Assembly (NCBI RefSeq): GCF_000380165.1
Contig: NZ_KB904695.1
Location: forward strand, 1-33,318
Direction: 5' to 3'
Length of the DNA: 33,318 nt
From: Wenjunlia vitaminophila DSM 41686
GTDB taxonomy: Bacteria > Actinomycetota > Actinomycetes > Streptomycetales > Streptomycetaceae
Below are positions 23,900 to 32,700 of the stretch, one piece after another (the first letter of the stretch is position 1; every line of letters begins with the position of its first letter). The notes beneath the pieces were generated by a model. That model searched no databases, was not told the DNA's origin, and was given only the letters and a program-made list of their open reading frames with translations. Made by a program: the position numbers and the translations under genes.

Positions 23900-26143
23900 T
23901 CAGTCCCGGCCGACCGGGAGCCGTGGCACCGCCGTGCCCGGCCCGCCCGCAGGGACGGGGACCCCCCTGCTCAGCGCCTCGCCCTCGATGTCCACGTTCG
24001 GCAGCACACGGTGCAGGATACGAGGCAGCCACCAGGCCCGGTGGCCGAGCAGCGCCAGGACCGCGGGCACGATGGCCATCCGGACCACGAAGGCGTCGAA
24101 GGCGACGGCCGCGGCCAGGCCGAGGCCCATCGTCTGGATGGTCGGGCTGCTCATCCCGATGAACCCGGCGAACACGCTGATCATGATGATCGCCGCGGCG
24201 GCCACCACACGGCCGCTGTGCCGGAACCCGTTGACGATCGCCTCGACGGGCGACGCGCCGTGGACGTATGCCTCCCGCATCCGGGTGACCAGGAAGACCT
24301 CGTAGTCCATGGCGAGGCCGAACACGATGCCGATGATGAGGATCGGCATCAGCGACATCACCGGTCCGGTCTGCTCGATGCCGAGCAGGTCCGCCCCCCA
24401 TCCCCACTGGAAGACGGCGACGAGGACGCCGAAGGCGGCACCGACCGACAGCAGGAAGCCGAGCGCGGCCTTGACCGGGACCAGGATCGACCGGAAGACC
24501 ACCGTCAGCAGGAGCACCGCCAGGCCGATGACCACGGTCAGGTACGGGAGGAGGGCGTCGGACATGGCTTCGGAGATGTCGATGTTCATCGCGGTGGTGC
24601 CGGTCACCAGGACGGCGGCGCCCGTGTCGGCCTCGAGGCCGGTGGCCGCGTCCCGGATCGCGTGCACCAGGTCCCTGGTCTCGCCGCTGTTGGGCGCGGC
24701 CTTCGGGACGGCGGTGAGGACGGCCGTGTCCCCGGCCTCGTCGCGCACCGGGTCGCCTACCGACGCGACGCCGTCGACGTCCCGTACGGTCTCGACCACC
24801 AGGTCGGTGGTGGCCTCGGGGTCCGCGGACTTCGACGTGTCGACGACCACGGTCAACGGGCCGTTGAAGCCCGGGCCGAAGCCTTCCGCCAGCAGGTCGT
24901 AGGCGCGGCGCTGGGTGGTCTCCACCGACTTGGACTCGTCCCCGGGCAACCCGAGTTCGAGGCTCAGCGCCGGCACGGCGACGGCGCCGAGGCCGAGTCC
25001 GGCGACCAGCAGCACGGCCACCGGCCGCCGCAGGACGAACCGCGCCCAGCGGGTACCGAAACCGGGCCCGCCGGCCGCGGCGGGCACCGGGTGCGGGCCC
25101 TCACCGGCGCGCCGGGCGGCCTTGCGGGCGGCACGGGACAGCACCTTGGGGCCGGCGAAGCCGAACATCGCGGGGACCAGGGTGAGCGCGACGAGCACGG
25201 CGAGGGCCACGGCGCCGGCACCGCCCATGCCCATCCTGGTGAGTTCGGGGATGCCGACGACCCCCAGCCCGAGCAGGGCGACGAAGACGGTCGCGCCGGC
25301 GAAGACCACGGCGGACCCAGCCGTGCCCACCGCCCGGCCGGCGGCCTCCTCCGGCTCGCTGCCCCGGGCGAGTTCGTCGCGGAACCGGGAGGTGATGAAG
25401 AGCGCGTAGTCGATGCCGACCGCCAGCCCCAGCATCAGCGCCAGGATGGCGACGGTTGACGTCAGGCCCAGCGGCACGGCCAGCGCTGAGACCAGGCCGA
25501 AGGCGGTGGCCACGCCCGCGAAGGCGGTCAGCAGGGACAGTCCGGCCGCGACCAGCGAACCGAGGGCGAGGACCAGCACCACCGCGGCCACCGCCACACC
25601 GACGAGCTCCGTCGTCCCGCCCGGCTCCTCTTCCGAGTCCAGGGCGGAGCCGCCGATCTCCACGGTCAGCCCCGCGTCCCGGCCCCGGTCCGCGGCGTCC
25701 TCCAGGGCGCTCTTCGTCGGCCCGGTCAGGTCGACGGTGTCCGCGGTGTAGGTGATCGTGGAGTAGGCGACGGTGCCGTCCTCGCTGACGTCGCCGGCCT
25801 CGTACGGGTCGGTGGCCGACGCGACCTGGTCGCCGCCGTCCAGCGAGCCCAGCGCGTCCGCGACGGCCGCCCTGTGCTGCTGCGCCGTCACCCGCTGACC
25901 GTCCGGGGCGCGGAACACCAGGCGGGCCTCGGCCCCCTGCGCGTTCTTCTCGGGGAAGCGCTCGTCCAGCAGGTCGAACGCCTTCTGCGACTCGGTGCCG
26001 GGCATGGAGAGGTCCTCTTCCTCCCCGGCCGGCGCCACGGCGGCGGCGACGCCGACCAGCACCAGGGCGACCAGCCACGTGCCACCGACGAGCCGGCGCC
26101 GCCGGAAGGCCCACCGCCCGATCTGGTAGAGAATTGTCGCCAC
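23900..26143 (-). CDS. MMPL/RND-family transporter
   Basis: A 747-residue protein built of two similar halves. Each has one membrane segment, a large extracytoplasmic loop and about five further segments. The conserved motifs are GLAVGIDYALFITSRFRDE in the first half and GIVFGLAMDYEVFLVTRMREA in the second, with the proton-relay-type Asp residues. Relatives export lipids, siderophores or drugs. I chose GTG 26143 because GGAG lies about 10 bases upstream and MATILYQIGRWAFRRR is the usual family start; the frame extends to 26263 without support. It is the first gene of an operon with the sensor kinase (7-base gap) and response regulator. Confidence 0.93.
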   Translation of the reverse strand: MATILYQIGRWAFRRRRLVGGTWLVALVLVGVAAAVAPAGEEEDLSMPGTESQKAFDLLDERFPEKNAQGAEARLVFRAPDGQRVTAQQHRAAVADALGSLDGGDQVASATDPYEAGDVSEDGTVAYSTITYTADTVDLTGPTKSALEDAADRGRDAGLTVEIGGSALDSEEEPGGTTELVGVAVAAVVLVLALGSLVAAGLSLLTAFAGVATAFGLVSALAVPLGLTSTVAILALMLGLAVGIDYALFITSRFRDELARGSEPEEAAGRAVGTAGSAVVFAGATVFVALLGLGVVGIPELTRMGMGGAGAVALAVLVALTLVPAMFGFAGPKVLSRAARKAARRAGEGPHPVPAAAGGPGFGTRWARFVLRRPVAVLLVAGLGLGAVAVPALSLELGLPGDESKSVETTQRRAYDLLAEGFGPGFNGPLTVVVDTSKSADPEATTDLVVETVRDVDGVASVGDPVRDEAGDTAVLTAVPKAAPNSGETRDLVHAIRDAATGLEADTGAAVLVTGTTAMNIDISEAMSDALLPYLTVVIGLAVLLLTVVFRSILVPVKAALGFLLSVGAAFGVLVAVFQWGWGADLLGIEQTGPVMSLMPILIIGIVFGLAMDYEVFLVTRMREAYVHGASPVEAIVNGFRHSGRVVAAAAIIMISVFAGFIGMSSPTIQTMGLGLAAAVAFDAFVVRMAIVPAVLALLGHRAWWLPRILHRVLPNVDIEGEALSRGVPVPAGGPGTAVPRLPVGRD

Positions 26144-26334
26144 TTGTCGATCACTCCAGACACCGCTAGGAACGGGGATCGCGCGAGATCTCACGCGCTT
26201 TCCACACTCCCGGCCGGCGCCTCGCGGGGCATCGTCTGCCGTGGCCGTCTTCTCCTGGTGCATCCGGACCGGTCACCGAGGCGTCCTGGTGCCCACGCAC
26301 CACGTCCCGCCCCGGGCCGGGGCCACCCCGCCGG

Positions 26335-26853
26335 TTACTCCCCGCCTTCCTCGAAGTCCTCGACGAAGAAGCTGTCGTGCCGGATGCGGAACCGCCTCAG
26401 CTCCTCGCCGCCGCGCCGCGACATCTCCGCGACCCGCTCGAAGTACTCCTCGCGCGGCGCGCCCGGGGAGAAGAGAATGAGCATGCGGGCGGGCTCGTCG
26501 GTGGCGTTCCGGAAGGCGTGCAACCCGCCGACGGGCACGTACAGGAAGTCCCCGCTGCGCCCCGTCACCCACCTGTCGCCGTCGTACAGCTCCAACTCGC
26601 CGGAGACCACGTAGAAGGACTCCGACACCGCCTTGTGGAAGTGCGTCTTGGCCCCCGGTGAGCGAGGGCCGAGCTGCATCTCGTACAGCCCGAACTCGCC
26701 GCCGGTCGACTCCTCGGTGGCGAGGTAGCGGGTGTAGCCGCCGGGCGAGGTGATGTCCGGCGGGGTGCCGGCGGGCCGGAACGTCGCGTTCACCTCACCT
26801 CTCTCCCCGTGGTAGCGGGGCTCGGGATAGGCGAGGTCTTCCGGGTACGACAT
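26335..26853 (-). CDS. Cupin-domain protein
   Basis: A 172-residue single cupin. The metal ligands are His71, His73 and Glu78 (HFHKAVSESFYVVSG) and His112 (PVGGLHAF), all present. I chose ATG 26853 because AAGGAG lies 8 bases upstream and MSYPEDLAYPEPRY looks like a real N-terminus; the longer frame to 26913 has no ribosome binding site. The family includes small-molecule dioxygenases, isomerases and sensors, so the substrate is unknown. It is upstream of the MMPL operon on the same strand, with about 190 bp between, and divergent from the GntR gene. Confidence 0.88.
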   Translation of the reverse strand: MSYPEDLAYPEPRYHGERGEVNATFRPAGTPPDITSPGGYTRYLATEESTGGEFGLYEMQLGPRSPGAKTHFHKAVSESFYVVSGELELYDGDRWVTGRSGDFLYVPVGGLHAFRNATDEPARMLILFSPGAPREEYFERVAEMSRRGGEELRRFRIRHDSFFVEDFEEGGE

Positions 26854-27077
26854 GGGTGCGCTCCTTCCGGCGGGTCCTCCGGCATCGTGCCCCAGGCACC
26901 GGGTGAGCGGCATCGGACAACCGGATGATCCTCGGGGGCACCGGGCCGGGGCCCGTGGACCTCGTACCGCACGTGTGGTTCGCTACCGTCGCCGGTGTGG
27001 CCCCTCACCCTCGGGGTCAACCCGGCGGCGGCCACGCGTGCGGTGGTGTCGTCGGCCAGAGCTTCCCGCGGGGGCAC
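26790..27077 (-). CDS. Candidate small ORF with a consensus ribosome binding site, possibly a decayed gene
   Basis: GTG 27077 is preceded at 8 bases by AAAGGAGG, the best ribosome binding site in this part of the window. The frame gives PPREALADDTTARVAAAGLTPRVRGHTGDGSEPHVRYEVHGP, which looks protein-like for about 55 residues. It then runs through the cupin gene's ribosome binding site and first codons in another frame, giving implausible sequence. It may be the head of a gene whose 3' part was lost, or a short leader peptide. No family is recognised. It is divergent from the GntR gene. Confidence 0.35.
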   Translation of the reverse strand: MPPREALADDTTARVAAAGLTPRVRGHTGDGSEPHVRYEVHGPRPGAPEDHPVVRCRSPGAWGTMPEDPPEGAHPCRTRKTSPIPSPATTGREVR

Positions 27078-27120
27078 GAGGTGTTCCTCCTTTGCCGCGG
27101 CGTCATTCACAGCGAAGTGG

Positions 27121-27156
27121 GTCAACTCATTGGCCCTATTGGGCTAGATTCTCCGT
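27121..27156 (+). promoter_or_regulatory. Probable promoter and operator of the GntR gene
   Basis: TAGATT at 27145-27150 is a good -10 box only 6 bases before the ATG, implying a leaderless transcript. GTCAAC at 27121-27126 is a possible -35, 18 bases upstream. Between the boxes lies the inverted repeat GCCC-TATT-GGGC (27133-27144), well placed as an autorepression operator. Confidence 0.55.
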
Positions 27157-27912
27157 ATGCGTGAGCAGCCGCCGTACCTCCGCATCGCTGACCTGCTCCG
27201 GGAGCGGATCGCGAACCACCAATGGTCACCTGGAGACCGGCTACCGTCACGGGCCCAGCTCGGCCGGGAGCACGGGGTGGGTGAGAACGTCGTCCGCCGG
27301 GCGCAGGAACTACTGATCTCCAAGGGAGTCCTGGAGGGGCGCGCGGGGTCGGGCACGTACGTCGCGGAGCCGCGCGAGCGGCTGCGGGTGATCCGCTCGC
27401 GCCGGCAGGACCAGCGCGGTGGCCCGTCCTTCCGCGCCGAGATGTCCGCCCTCGGCAAGCGTGGCACCTGGGACAGCGGAACGGAGCCCCGGGTCCCCGC
27501 CCCCGCGGACATCGCCGGCCGGCTCGGCATCGCCGAGGGAGATCTCTGCGTCCGCACCAGGTACGAGTTCCTGGCTGACGGACGCCCCGTCCAGCTCTCC
27601 ACGAGCTGGGAGCCGCACGCGCTGACGGCCGGCACCCCGGTGATGCTTCCCGAGAGTGGCCCCCGTGCCGGAACGGGTGTGGTGGCCCGCATGACGGAGA
27701 TCGGCATCAAGGTCGATCACGCGGTGGAGCAACCTGAACCGGGGCGGGCCACGGCGGAGGAAGCCGTCCTCCTTGGCATCCAGCGTGGCGTGTTGGTCAC
27801 GCGGATTCAGCGCACGTATGTCGCTGACGACGGTCGGGCCGTTGAGACGGCGGACATCATCGTGCCGGCCCGACTCGGCACGATCATCTACGAGGTGCCG
27901 GTTGGCCCGTGA
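27157..27912 (+). CDS. GntR family regulator, HutC/UTRA type
   Basis: A 251-residue protein. The N-terminal winged helix-turn-helix is PPYLRIADLLRERIANHQWSPGDRLPSRAQLGREHGVGENVVRRAQELLISKGVLEGRAGSGTYV. The C-terminal ~150 residues are a UTRA ligand-binding domain (GDLCVRTRYEFLADGRPVQLSTSWEP and VLVTRIQRTYVADDGRAVETADIIVPA). Streptomyces relatives include the transfer regulators KorSA and TraR of integrative plasmids. The ATG has no ribosome binding site but a -10 box directly upstream, so it is probably leaderless. No obvious metabolic operon adjoins it, so the ligand is unknown. Confidence 0.9.
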   Translation: MREQPPYLRIADLLRERIANHQWSPGDRLPSRAQLGREHGVGENVVRRAQELLISKGVLEGRAGSGTYVAEPRERLRVIRSRRQDQRGGPSFRAEMSALGKRGTWDSGTEPRVPAPADIAGRLGIAEGDLCVRTRYEFLADGRPVQLSTSWEPHALTAGTPVMLPESGPRAGTGVVARMTEIGIKVDHAVEQPEPGRATAEEAVLLGIQRGVLVTRIQRTYVADDGRAVETADIIVPARLGTIIYEVPVGP

Positions 27913-28004
27913 GGGCGCCGACCACGTCCTGGCGCCTCCCGCCCCCATCGGCTCGTCCGCGATGTCCCGTTGCGTCGCCGCACACGGATGGGTTGGATGC
28001 GGCC

Positions 28005-28487
28005 ATGAGCGGGGGAGAACACCAGGAATCAGGCCTCTCGAAGAGCGTCTGGAGCGATGCGGACTTCGAGGAGATGGGGTGGCACGACGCCACCATCCAT
28101 GGTGTGTACCTCCAGCAGACTGACGCCGTCCTACCCCGTCTGTTGCTCGACCTTGACTACATCGTGCGCTGGGTCCACCCGCTCCCGCCGGAGGAGTACT
28201 TCAGCTTCTGGCTCTCTCCGGCAACGCTCGCCTTCGAGGACGTCTGGGATCTCGAGGGAGACCTTGCGGGAGCGGATCTACAGATCGACACCCTGCACCG
28301 GCTGGCCCCCGACGATGGTCGAGAGGACCTGCCGTTGTGGCACATCGAGGGCCACGCCTTCGACCTGAAGTTCCGCGCGTCCAGCTATTGGCAGTACTTC
28401 CGCCGGCCCCCCAGAATCAACTCCCGCCTCATGCTGTCGCCGACAGCCCGCGGAGGCTGCTCCTTCGACGAGGTCGCCTTCGACTGA
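28005..28487 (+). CDS. Conserved hypothetical protein, resembles immunity-type proteins
   Basis: About 160 residues from ATG 28005. It has a distinctive pattern: MGWHDATIHGVYLQ, then LLLDLDYIVRWV, FWLSPATLAFEDVWDL and a C-terminal FDLKFRASSYWQYFRRPP. A WHD start with an LDIDYI strand occurs in hypothetical proteins often found near polymorphic toxins, but no toxin gene lies next to it here. The protein has no signal peptide or membrane segment. The frame extends back to GTG 27909, which overlaps the GntR stop, but those 32 residues look non-coding; 28005 itself has only a weak GGAT upstream. The function is unknown. Confidence 0.65.
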   Translation: MSGGEHQESGLSKSVWSDADFEEMGWHDATIHGVYLQQTDAVLPRLLLDLDYIVRWVHPLPPEEYFSFWLSPATLAFEDVWDLEGDLAGADLQIDTLHRLAPDDGREDLPLWHIEGHAFDLKFRASSYWQYFRRPPRINSRLMLSPTARGGCSFDEVAFD

Positions 28488-28647
28488 ACGACGGCGACGC
28501 CCTGCCCCATGGCAGACGAGGTCGACACCGGCGCCCACCAGTCAGTGCCCGGGTACCGCCACCGTGGGTGCGCCAGCACGCCAGCCCCCGCCTGCCCCGG
28601 ACGCCGCGGCGAGTCCGCTCGGGCAGCGTGCGGCAGGGGTGAGGGCC

Positions 28648-28664
28648 GAGACAGCCCACACACC
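28648..28664. repeat. 17-bp direct repeat, left copy
   Basis: GAGACAGCCCACACACC is identical to 29517-29533 and is followed in both places by a similar long hairpin. The pair brackets a lower-GC stretch of about 870 bp. Confidence 0.85.
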
Positions 28665-28698
28665 CCAGGGGGTGCCCCCGTCCCGGGGCACCCCCTGG
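28665..28698. terminator. 14-bp stem hairpin between convergent genes
   Basis: A perfect stem is built on AGGGGGTGCCCC / GGGGCACCCCCT, extended by two C-G pairs, with a 6-base loop. It lies between the hypothetical gene (plus) and the secreted-protein gene (minus) and could end transcription from both sides. Confidence 0.75.
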
Positions 28699-28748
28699 AC
28701 AAACGCCGACAACGGACCGGCTTCGCGCGGTTGCGCCCTGCCGTGAGA

Positions 28749-29156
28749 TCAATCCCAGTAATGGACACGGAGCATTGAGCCATCGGTGGTCCCGATGAAG
28801 AACTCCGCACGATTGTTGTCTCCGTCAACGTAAGACCCGATGTCACGGAAAATCCAGCAGCCGGCTCCGTACACGGTTGCGACTCGCTGCGTATGTTGAG
28901 GGTCCCCGTCCCCTTCACGCAGATGGTAGGCCTCGTTCTCGGTCGTCGTAGTGGTGATACACGCCTTGAAGTCACCGCCAGCCGACTTCACCGCATCCGT
29001 CCTGTACATACTGCGATAAAAGACGTCGTGCGAACCCAGGTCATCCCACTCGCCCGGGCCTGCGGCGGCAGCGTGCGCGGCCTGCGCAGAGGAGAGCGGG
29101 AGCGCGACCGCCAAGACCGCGACACCCGACACAATACGCCGACTGATCGTTTTCAC
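28749..29156 (-). CDS. Small secreted protein, unknown function
   Basis: A 135-residue protein with a clear signal peptide: MKTISRR, a hydrophobic core VSGVAVLAVALPL and a cleavage-type site after AQAAHA. The mature part has only two cysteines (FKACITTT and GAGCWIF), probably a disulfide, and aromatic, polar segments such as HDVFYRSMYRTD and FIGTTDGSMLRVHYWD. No family is recognised. The GTG start at 29156 has AGGGGG five bases upstream. Base composition is visibly poorer in G and C than in neighbouring genes. The gene lies next to a phage terminase fragment and between two copies of a repeat, so it may be an acquired cargo gene. Confidence 0.72.
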   Translation of the reverse strand: MKTISRRIVSGVAVLAVALPLSSAQAAHAAAAGPGEWDDLGSHDVFYRSMYRTDAVKSAGGDFKACITTTTTENEAYHLREGDGDPQHTQRVATVYGAGCWIFRDIGSYVDGDNNRAEFFIGTTDGSMLRVHYWD

Positions 29157-29211
29157 TACGTCCCCCTGTCAGTATCCGGACTCGCCCTCTCTCATCTGCT
29201 TTGCAGCACAC

Positions 29212-29478
29212 TTACCAGCCCACCGGCGCCGGGAACAGGTGATACTGAGACATTTTGGGCAGCTCGCTCTCAACGACCAACTCCGTCCCGCCAACCATGC
29301 ACTTACCAAAGCGACGTCCACACAGGGCAACGCGGTGGCGTACCAGGGAGTCATGGATCTTGGCTTGGCCAGGGTACGGACGGTACCCAGCACGCTCGAA
29401 CAAGGCGCGTCGCACGGCCTGCTTGGCCTCTAGTGCACGGCCAGCGATTAGCGGGACCTTGGCCTGTACATGGCCCAC
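29212..29478 (-). pseudogene. Phage terminase large subunit, N-terminal fragment
   Basis: AKQAVRRALFERAGYRPYPGQAKIHDS, then RHRVALCGRRFGKCMVGGTELVVE, matches the N-terminal ATPase start of phage large terminases. Those have a PGQ..IH.S block followed by a Walker A of the form GRRxGKS/T. Here the Ser/Thr of Walker A is Cys, the reading frame stops about 18 residues later, and Walker B and the nuclease domain are missing. A neighbouring frame covers part of the same stretch, consistent with a frameshift. This is a relic of a prophage or phage-derived insertion, not a working packaging motor. Confidence 0.65.
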
Positions 29479-29516
29479 ACGCGCTGGTCAACCCCGGGAT
29501 ACCGGCGAGTCAGCCT

Positions 29517-29533
29517 GAGACAGCCCACACACC
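29517..29533. repeat. 17-bp direct repeat, right copy
   Basis: An identical copy of GAGACAGCCCACACACC at 28648-28664, in the same orientation and again directly before a hairpin. Confidence 0.85.
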
Positions 29534-29534
29534 A

Positions 29535-29565
29535 AAGGGGTGCCCCCGGCCCGGGGGCACCCCTT
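29535..29565. terminator. 13-bp stem hairpin after the right repeat
   Basis: AAGGGGTGCCCCC pairs perfectly with GGGGGCACCCCTT around GGCCC. A short T run (TTTTG) follows on the plus strand at about 29577. It insulates the NRPS gene from the left side. Confidence 0.7.
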
Positions 29566-29575
29566 GTGAGCTGTG

Positions 29576-29789
29576 GTTTTGTTCCGCCCCTCCGGCCCTG
29601 AGTGCCCCGCCCGTCACGGTCGCACGAGGCCATCGCGGACATGTATCAGGTATTCCAAGATTTAACGATGGCCGGAAACCCCCTTCTTTTCACATTGCGC
29701 TGACAGGGATCATGGCAGCGAATGACCTCGGATACTTTCAATGCCCACCTTGGATTTTCCTATTTCCGGCGACGCGGGGGATCACCGTG
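29576..29789. promoter_or_regulatory. Leader region of the NRPS gene
   Basis: About 210 bp, AT-richer from 29640 on, which probably carries the NRPS promoter. A 20-codon frame at 29641-29703 includes a TTA codon, but its ribosome binding site is weak, so I do not call it a gene. Confidence 0.4.
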
Positions 29790-32700
29790 ATGAATAAGGG
29801 CACCGAACTCGCAGGGAAAAACGCGGCGGCAGACAGTTTCGAACGGCATTCCAGGAACACGCCGGAGCGGAGCGCGATTCTGTATCAGGGCACCGTGACC
29901 GATTACGGGAAGCTGAATCGGCGGGCCGAGACGATCGCCGCGCGTCTGACAGCCGCGGGCGCCGGTCCCTCGACGCTGGTGGCGGTGGTCCTGCCGCGCG
30001 ATCCCGATCTCGTCGCCACCTTGTGTGCGGTGCTCAAACTGGGTGCCGCGTGTCTCCCCGCCGACCCTGGTGCCCCGGCCGGACGGCTGCGCGAGATCCT
30101 CGCCGACGCGGACCCCGACATCCTCGTCACCACTCGTGCCGCCGCTCCGGAATTCACCGTCGACGGGCCCGTCTGTTTCCTGGACGACAAGCCGCCGACA
30201 CCCCCCGTTGCCCCGCCGGAGCATATCGCGCGGGGCATGCCGGGAATCGCCTATCTGCTTTATGCGGCACCTTCTGAAAAAAGGCCGGGGAATTCGATCG
30301 TCTCCTACGCCGATTTGGCGCACTATATCGACGATCCAGGCATCGGTATTCCGGACGGGGCGGAGATCCTCCATCTGGTCGCGCCGCTCCTGTCAGGCAA
30401 TCGTCTCGTGTTGGACGCGGATGAGGTCCCACACCGGCCGGCCACCCGAGTGGCACCACGCGATGTGGTGGAGGAGGTCATTGCGCAGGTCTGGTGCGCC
30501 GTGCTCGGCGTGGACCGGGTCGGCGTACGGGACCGTTTCTTCGACCTGGGCGGCAAGTCGCTGCTAGCGCTCCAGGTGGTGGCGCGCCTGCGGAAGCTGC
30601 TCGGTGTCGAACTGCCGGTGCGGGTCCTGTTCGACGCGCCGACGGTCGAGGAGCTGGCCGCCTGGGTGCGGGCCGGACACGCTGGCGGCCAGGACGGCCG
30701 CGAGGAGGCGGCACTCCGGCCGGTGGAGCGCGGCAGGCCGCTGCCGCTGTCATTCGCGCAGCAACGTCTCTGGTTCCTTGACCAGCTGGTGCCCGACAGT
30801 GCCTTCTACGTGATGTGCGACGCCTTCCGCATACGGGGACGCCTCGACCTGGACGCGCTGCGGCGGGCGCTGCGGATGCTGGTCGCTCGGCATGAGACGC
30901 TGCGGACGGCGTTCGTCGAGCGGGACGGTGTGCCGTACCAGGTCGTTGACGCCGTCGACGGGCCGGGCGCACGGCGTGCGGCCGCCCTCACGCGGGTCGA
31001 CCTGACACCACTGGAACCCGCCGAGCGGGAGGAGTCGGCCCGCAGGCTGGTGGCGGCGGAGTCGCAGACCCCCTTCCGGTTGGAAGACGGCGCGCTGATG
31101 CGTGCGGTGGTGACCCGGCTGGCCGACGACGACCACGTACTGGTGGTCACCATGCACCACATCGTCTCCGACGCCTGGTCCGTGGGTGTGCTGGTGGACG
31201 AACTCGGCCGGCTGTACCGAGAGTGCGTCACCGGCGACTCCGCCGGACTCCCTCCACTGGACGTCCAGTACGCCGACTTCGCCCTCTGGCAGCGCGACTG
31301 GATGACCGGCCCGGTCCAGGAGGAGCAACTCGCCTACTGGAGGCGGGCTTTGGACGGCGCGCCCTCGGTGCTGCGGCTGCCCACCGACCACCCGCGACCC
31401 GCCGTCCAGTCCGAGCGGGGCGAGACGGTCGAGTTCACGCTCTCCGACGCGGTGGTCACCGCGCTGGAGGAGTTCGGCCGGGAGCAGGGCGTCACCCTCT
31501 TCATGACACTGCTCGGCGCCTTCCAGGTACTGCTGGCGCGCCATGCCGGGCATGAGGACATCGTGGTCGGCGTGCCGTCGGCCGGGCGTACCCGCACCGA
31601 GACGGAACCCCTGGTCGGCTTCTTCGTCAACACCCTCCCCCTGCGCGTGACCTGCGCCCCCGGCTTGTCCTTCCGGGACCTCCTGGAGCAGGTGCGCGAG
31701 GCCGCGCTCGGCGCCTTCGCCCACCAGGACCTGCCCTTCGAGACCCTGGTCGAGGCACTCGCACCCGAGCGCGACCTCAGCCACAACCCCCTCGTCCAGG
31801 TCACCTTCCAGCTCCTGAGCACGCCGGCGGCGCGACCGAGCCTGCCCGGGGCGGAGGTGGAGCGGTACCCGGTCGGGGAGGTCGTCTCGCAGTTCGACCT
31901 GTCCTTGGACATCAAACGGTCCGACGATGGTTCGTACCGGGGAATCCTGAACTACTGCCCCGATCTGTTCGACCGGCCCCGCATGAGCGTGCTGGCCGCC
32001 CAGTATCTGACGCTGCTCGGCGCCGCTGCCGCGGACCCAGGTTGCAGGATCGGCGATCTGCCGCTGTCCGACGAGGCTGAACGGCGTCTGGTCCTTGACG
32101 AGTTCGGGCAGCGGGACGCGGCGCTCACCGGACCGGGCGGCGTCCCGGAGCGGTTCGCGGAGGTGCTGCGGGCGGCGCCGGACGCGCGGGCGGTGACCTG
32201 CGGCGAGGACACACTCACGTTCGCCGAGCTGGACGCTCAAGTGGCCTCGTTGGCAGGGACGTTGCTCGCCTCCGGGGTCACCCCCGAGACACCGGTCGCC
32301 GTGTGCCTGCCGCGCTCCACCGACAGCGTCGTCGCCCTGCTGGCTGTGATGCGGGCGGGCGGCGTCTACGTACCCCTGGACCCGGAGTGGCCCGCCGACC
32401 GTACGGCCTACGTCCTGGAGGACACCGCGGCACCCGTCGTCATCACCCGCGACCTGCCCGCAGGCCCCGGCCGCCTCCACCTCGACCCGCGGCAGCCCCC
32501 AGCCGACGGCTCGGTGACCGCGCCGCACATCCGCCCCGATCAGGCCGCTTACATCATCTACACGTCCGGCTCGACGGGCGCGCCGAAAGGTGTAGCCGTC
32601 CAGCACCGCTCGCTGAACCACCTCACCAGCACCCTGCAGGCGACCTTCCTCGGCCACGACCCGTATCTCGCCGGCGCCGACAGCGTGCCGCCCGGGGACA

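Noticed and set aside
23774-25459. A 561-codon open frame on the plus strand
   Set aside because: It is antisense to the MMPL gene; its His/Asp/Gly-rich composition is that of a shadow frame.
29641-29703. A 20-codon frame with a TTA codon upstream of the NRPS gene
   Set aside because: The ribosome binding site is weak and there is no recognisable peptide; a leader role is possible but not supported.
29712-29789. Alternative in-frame ATG start for the NRPS
   Set aside because: It adds 26 residues unlike an A-domain start; GTG 29787 or ATG 29790 with GGGGG upstream fit better.
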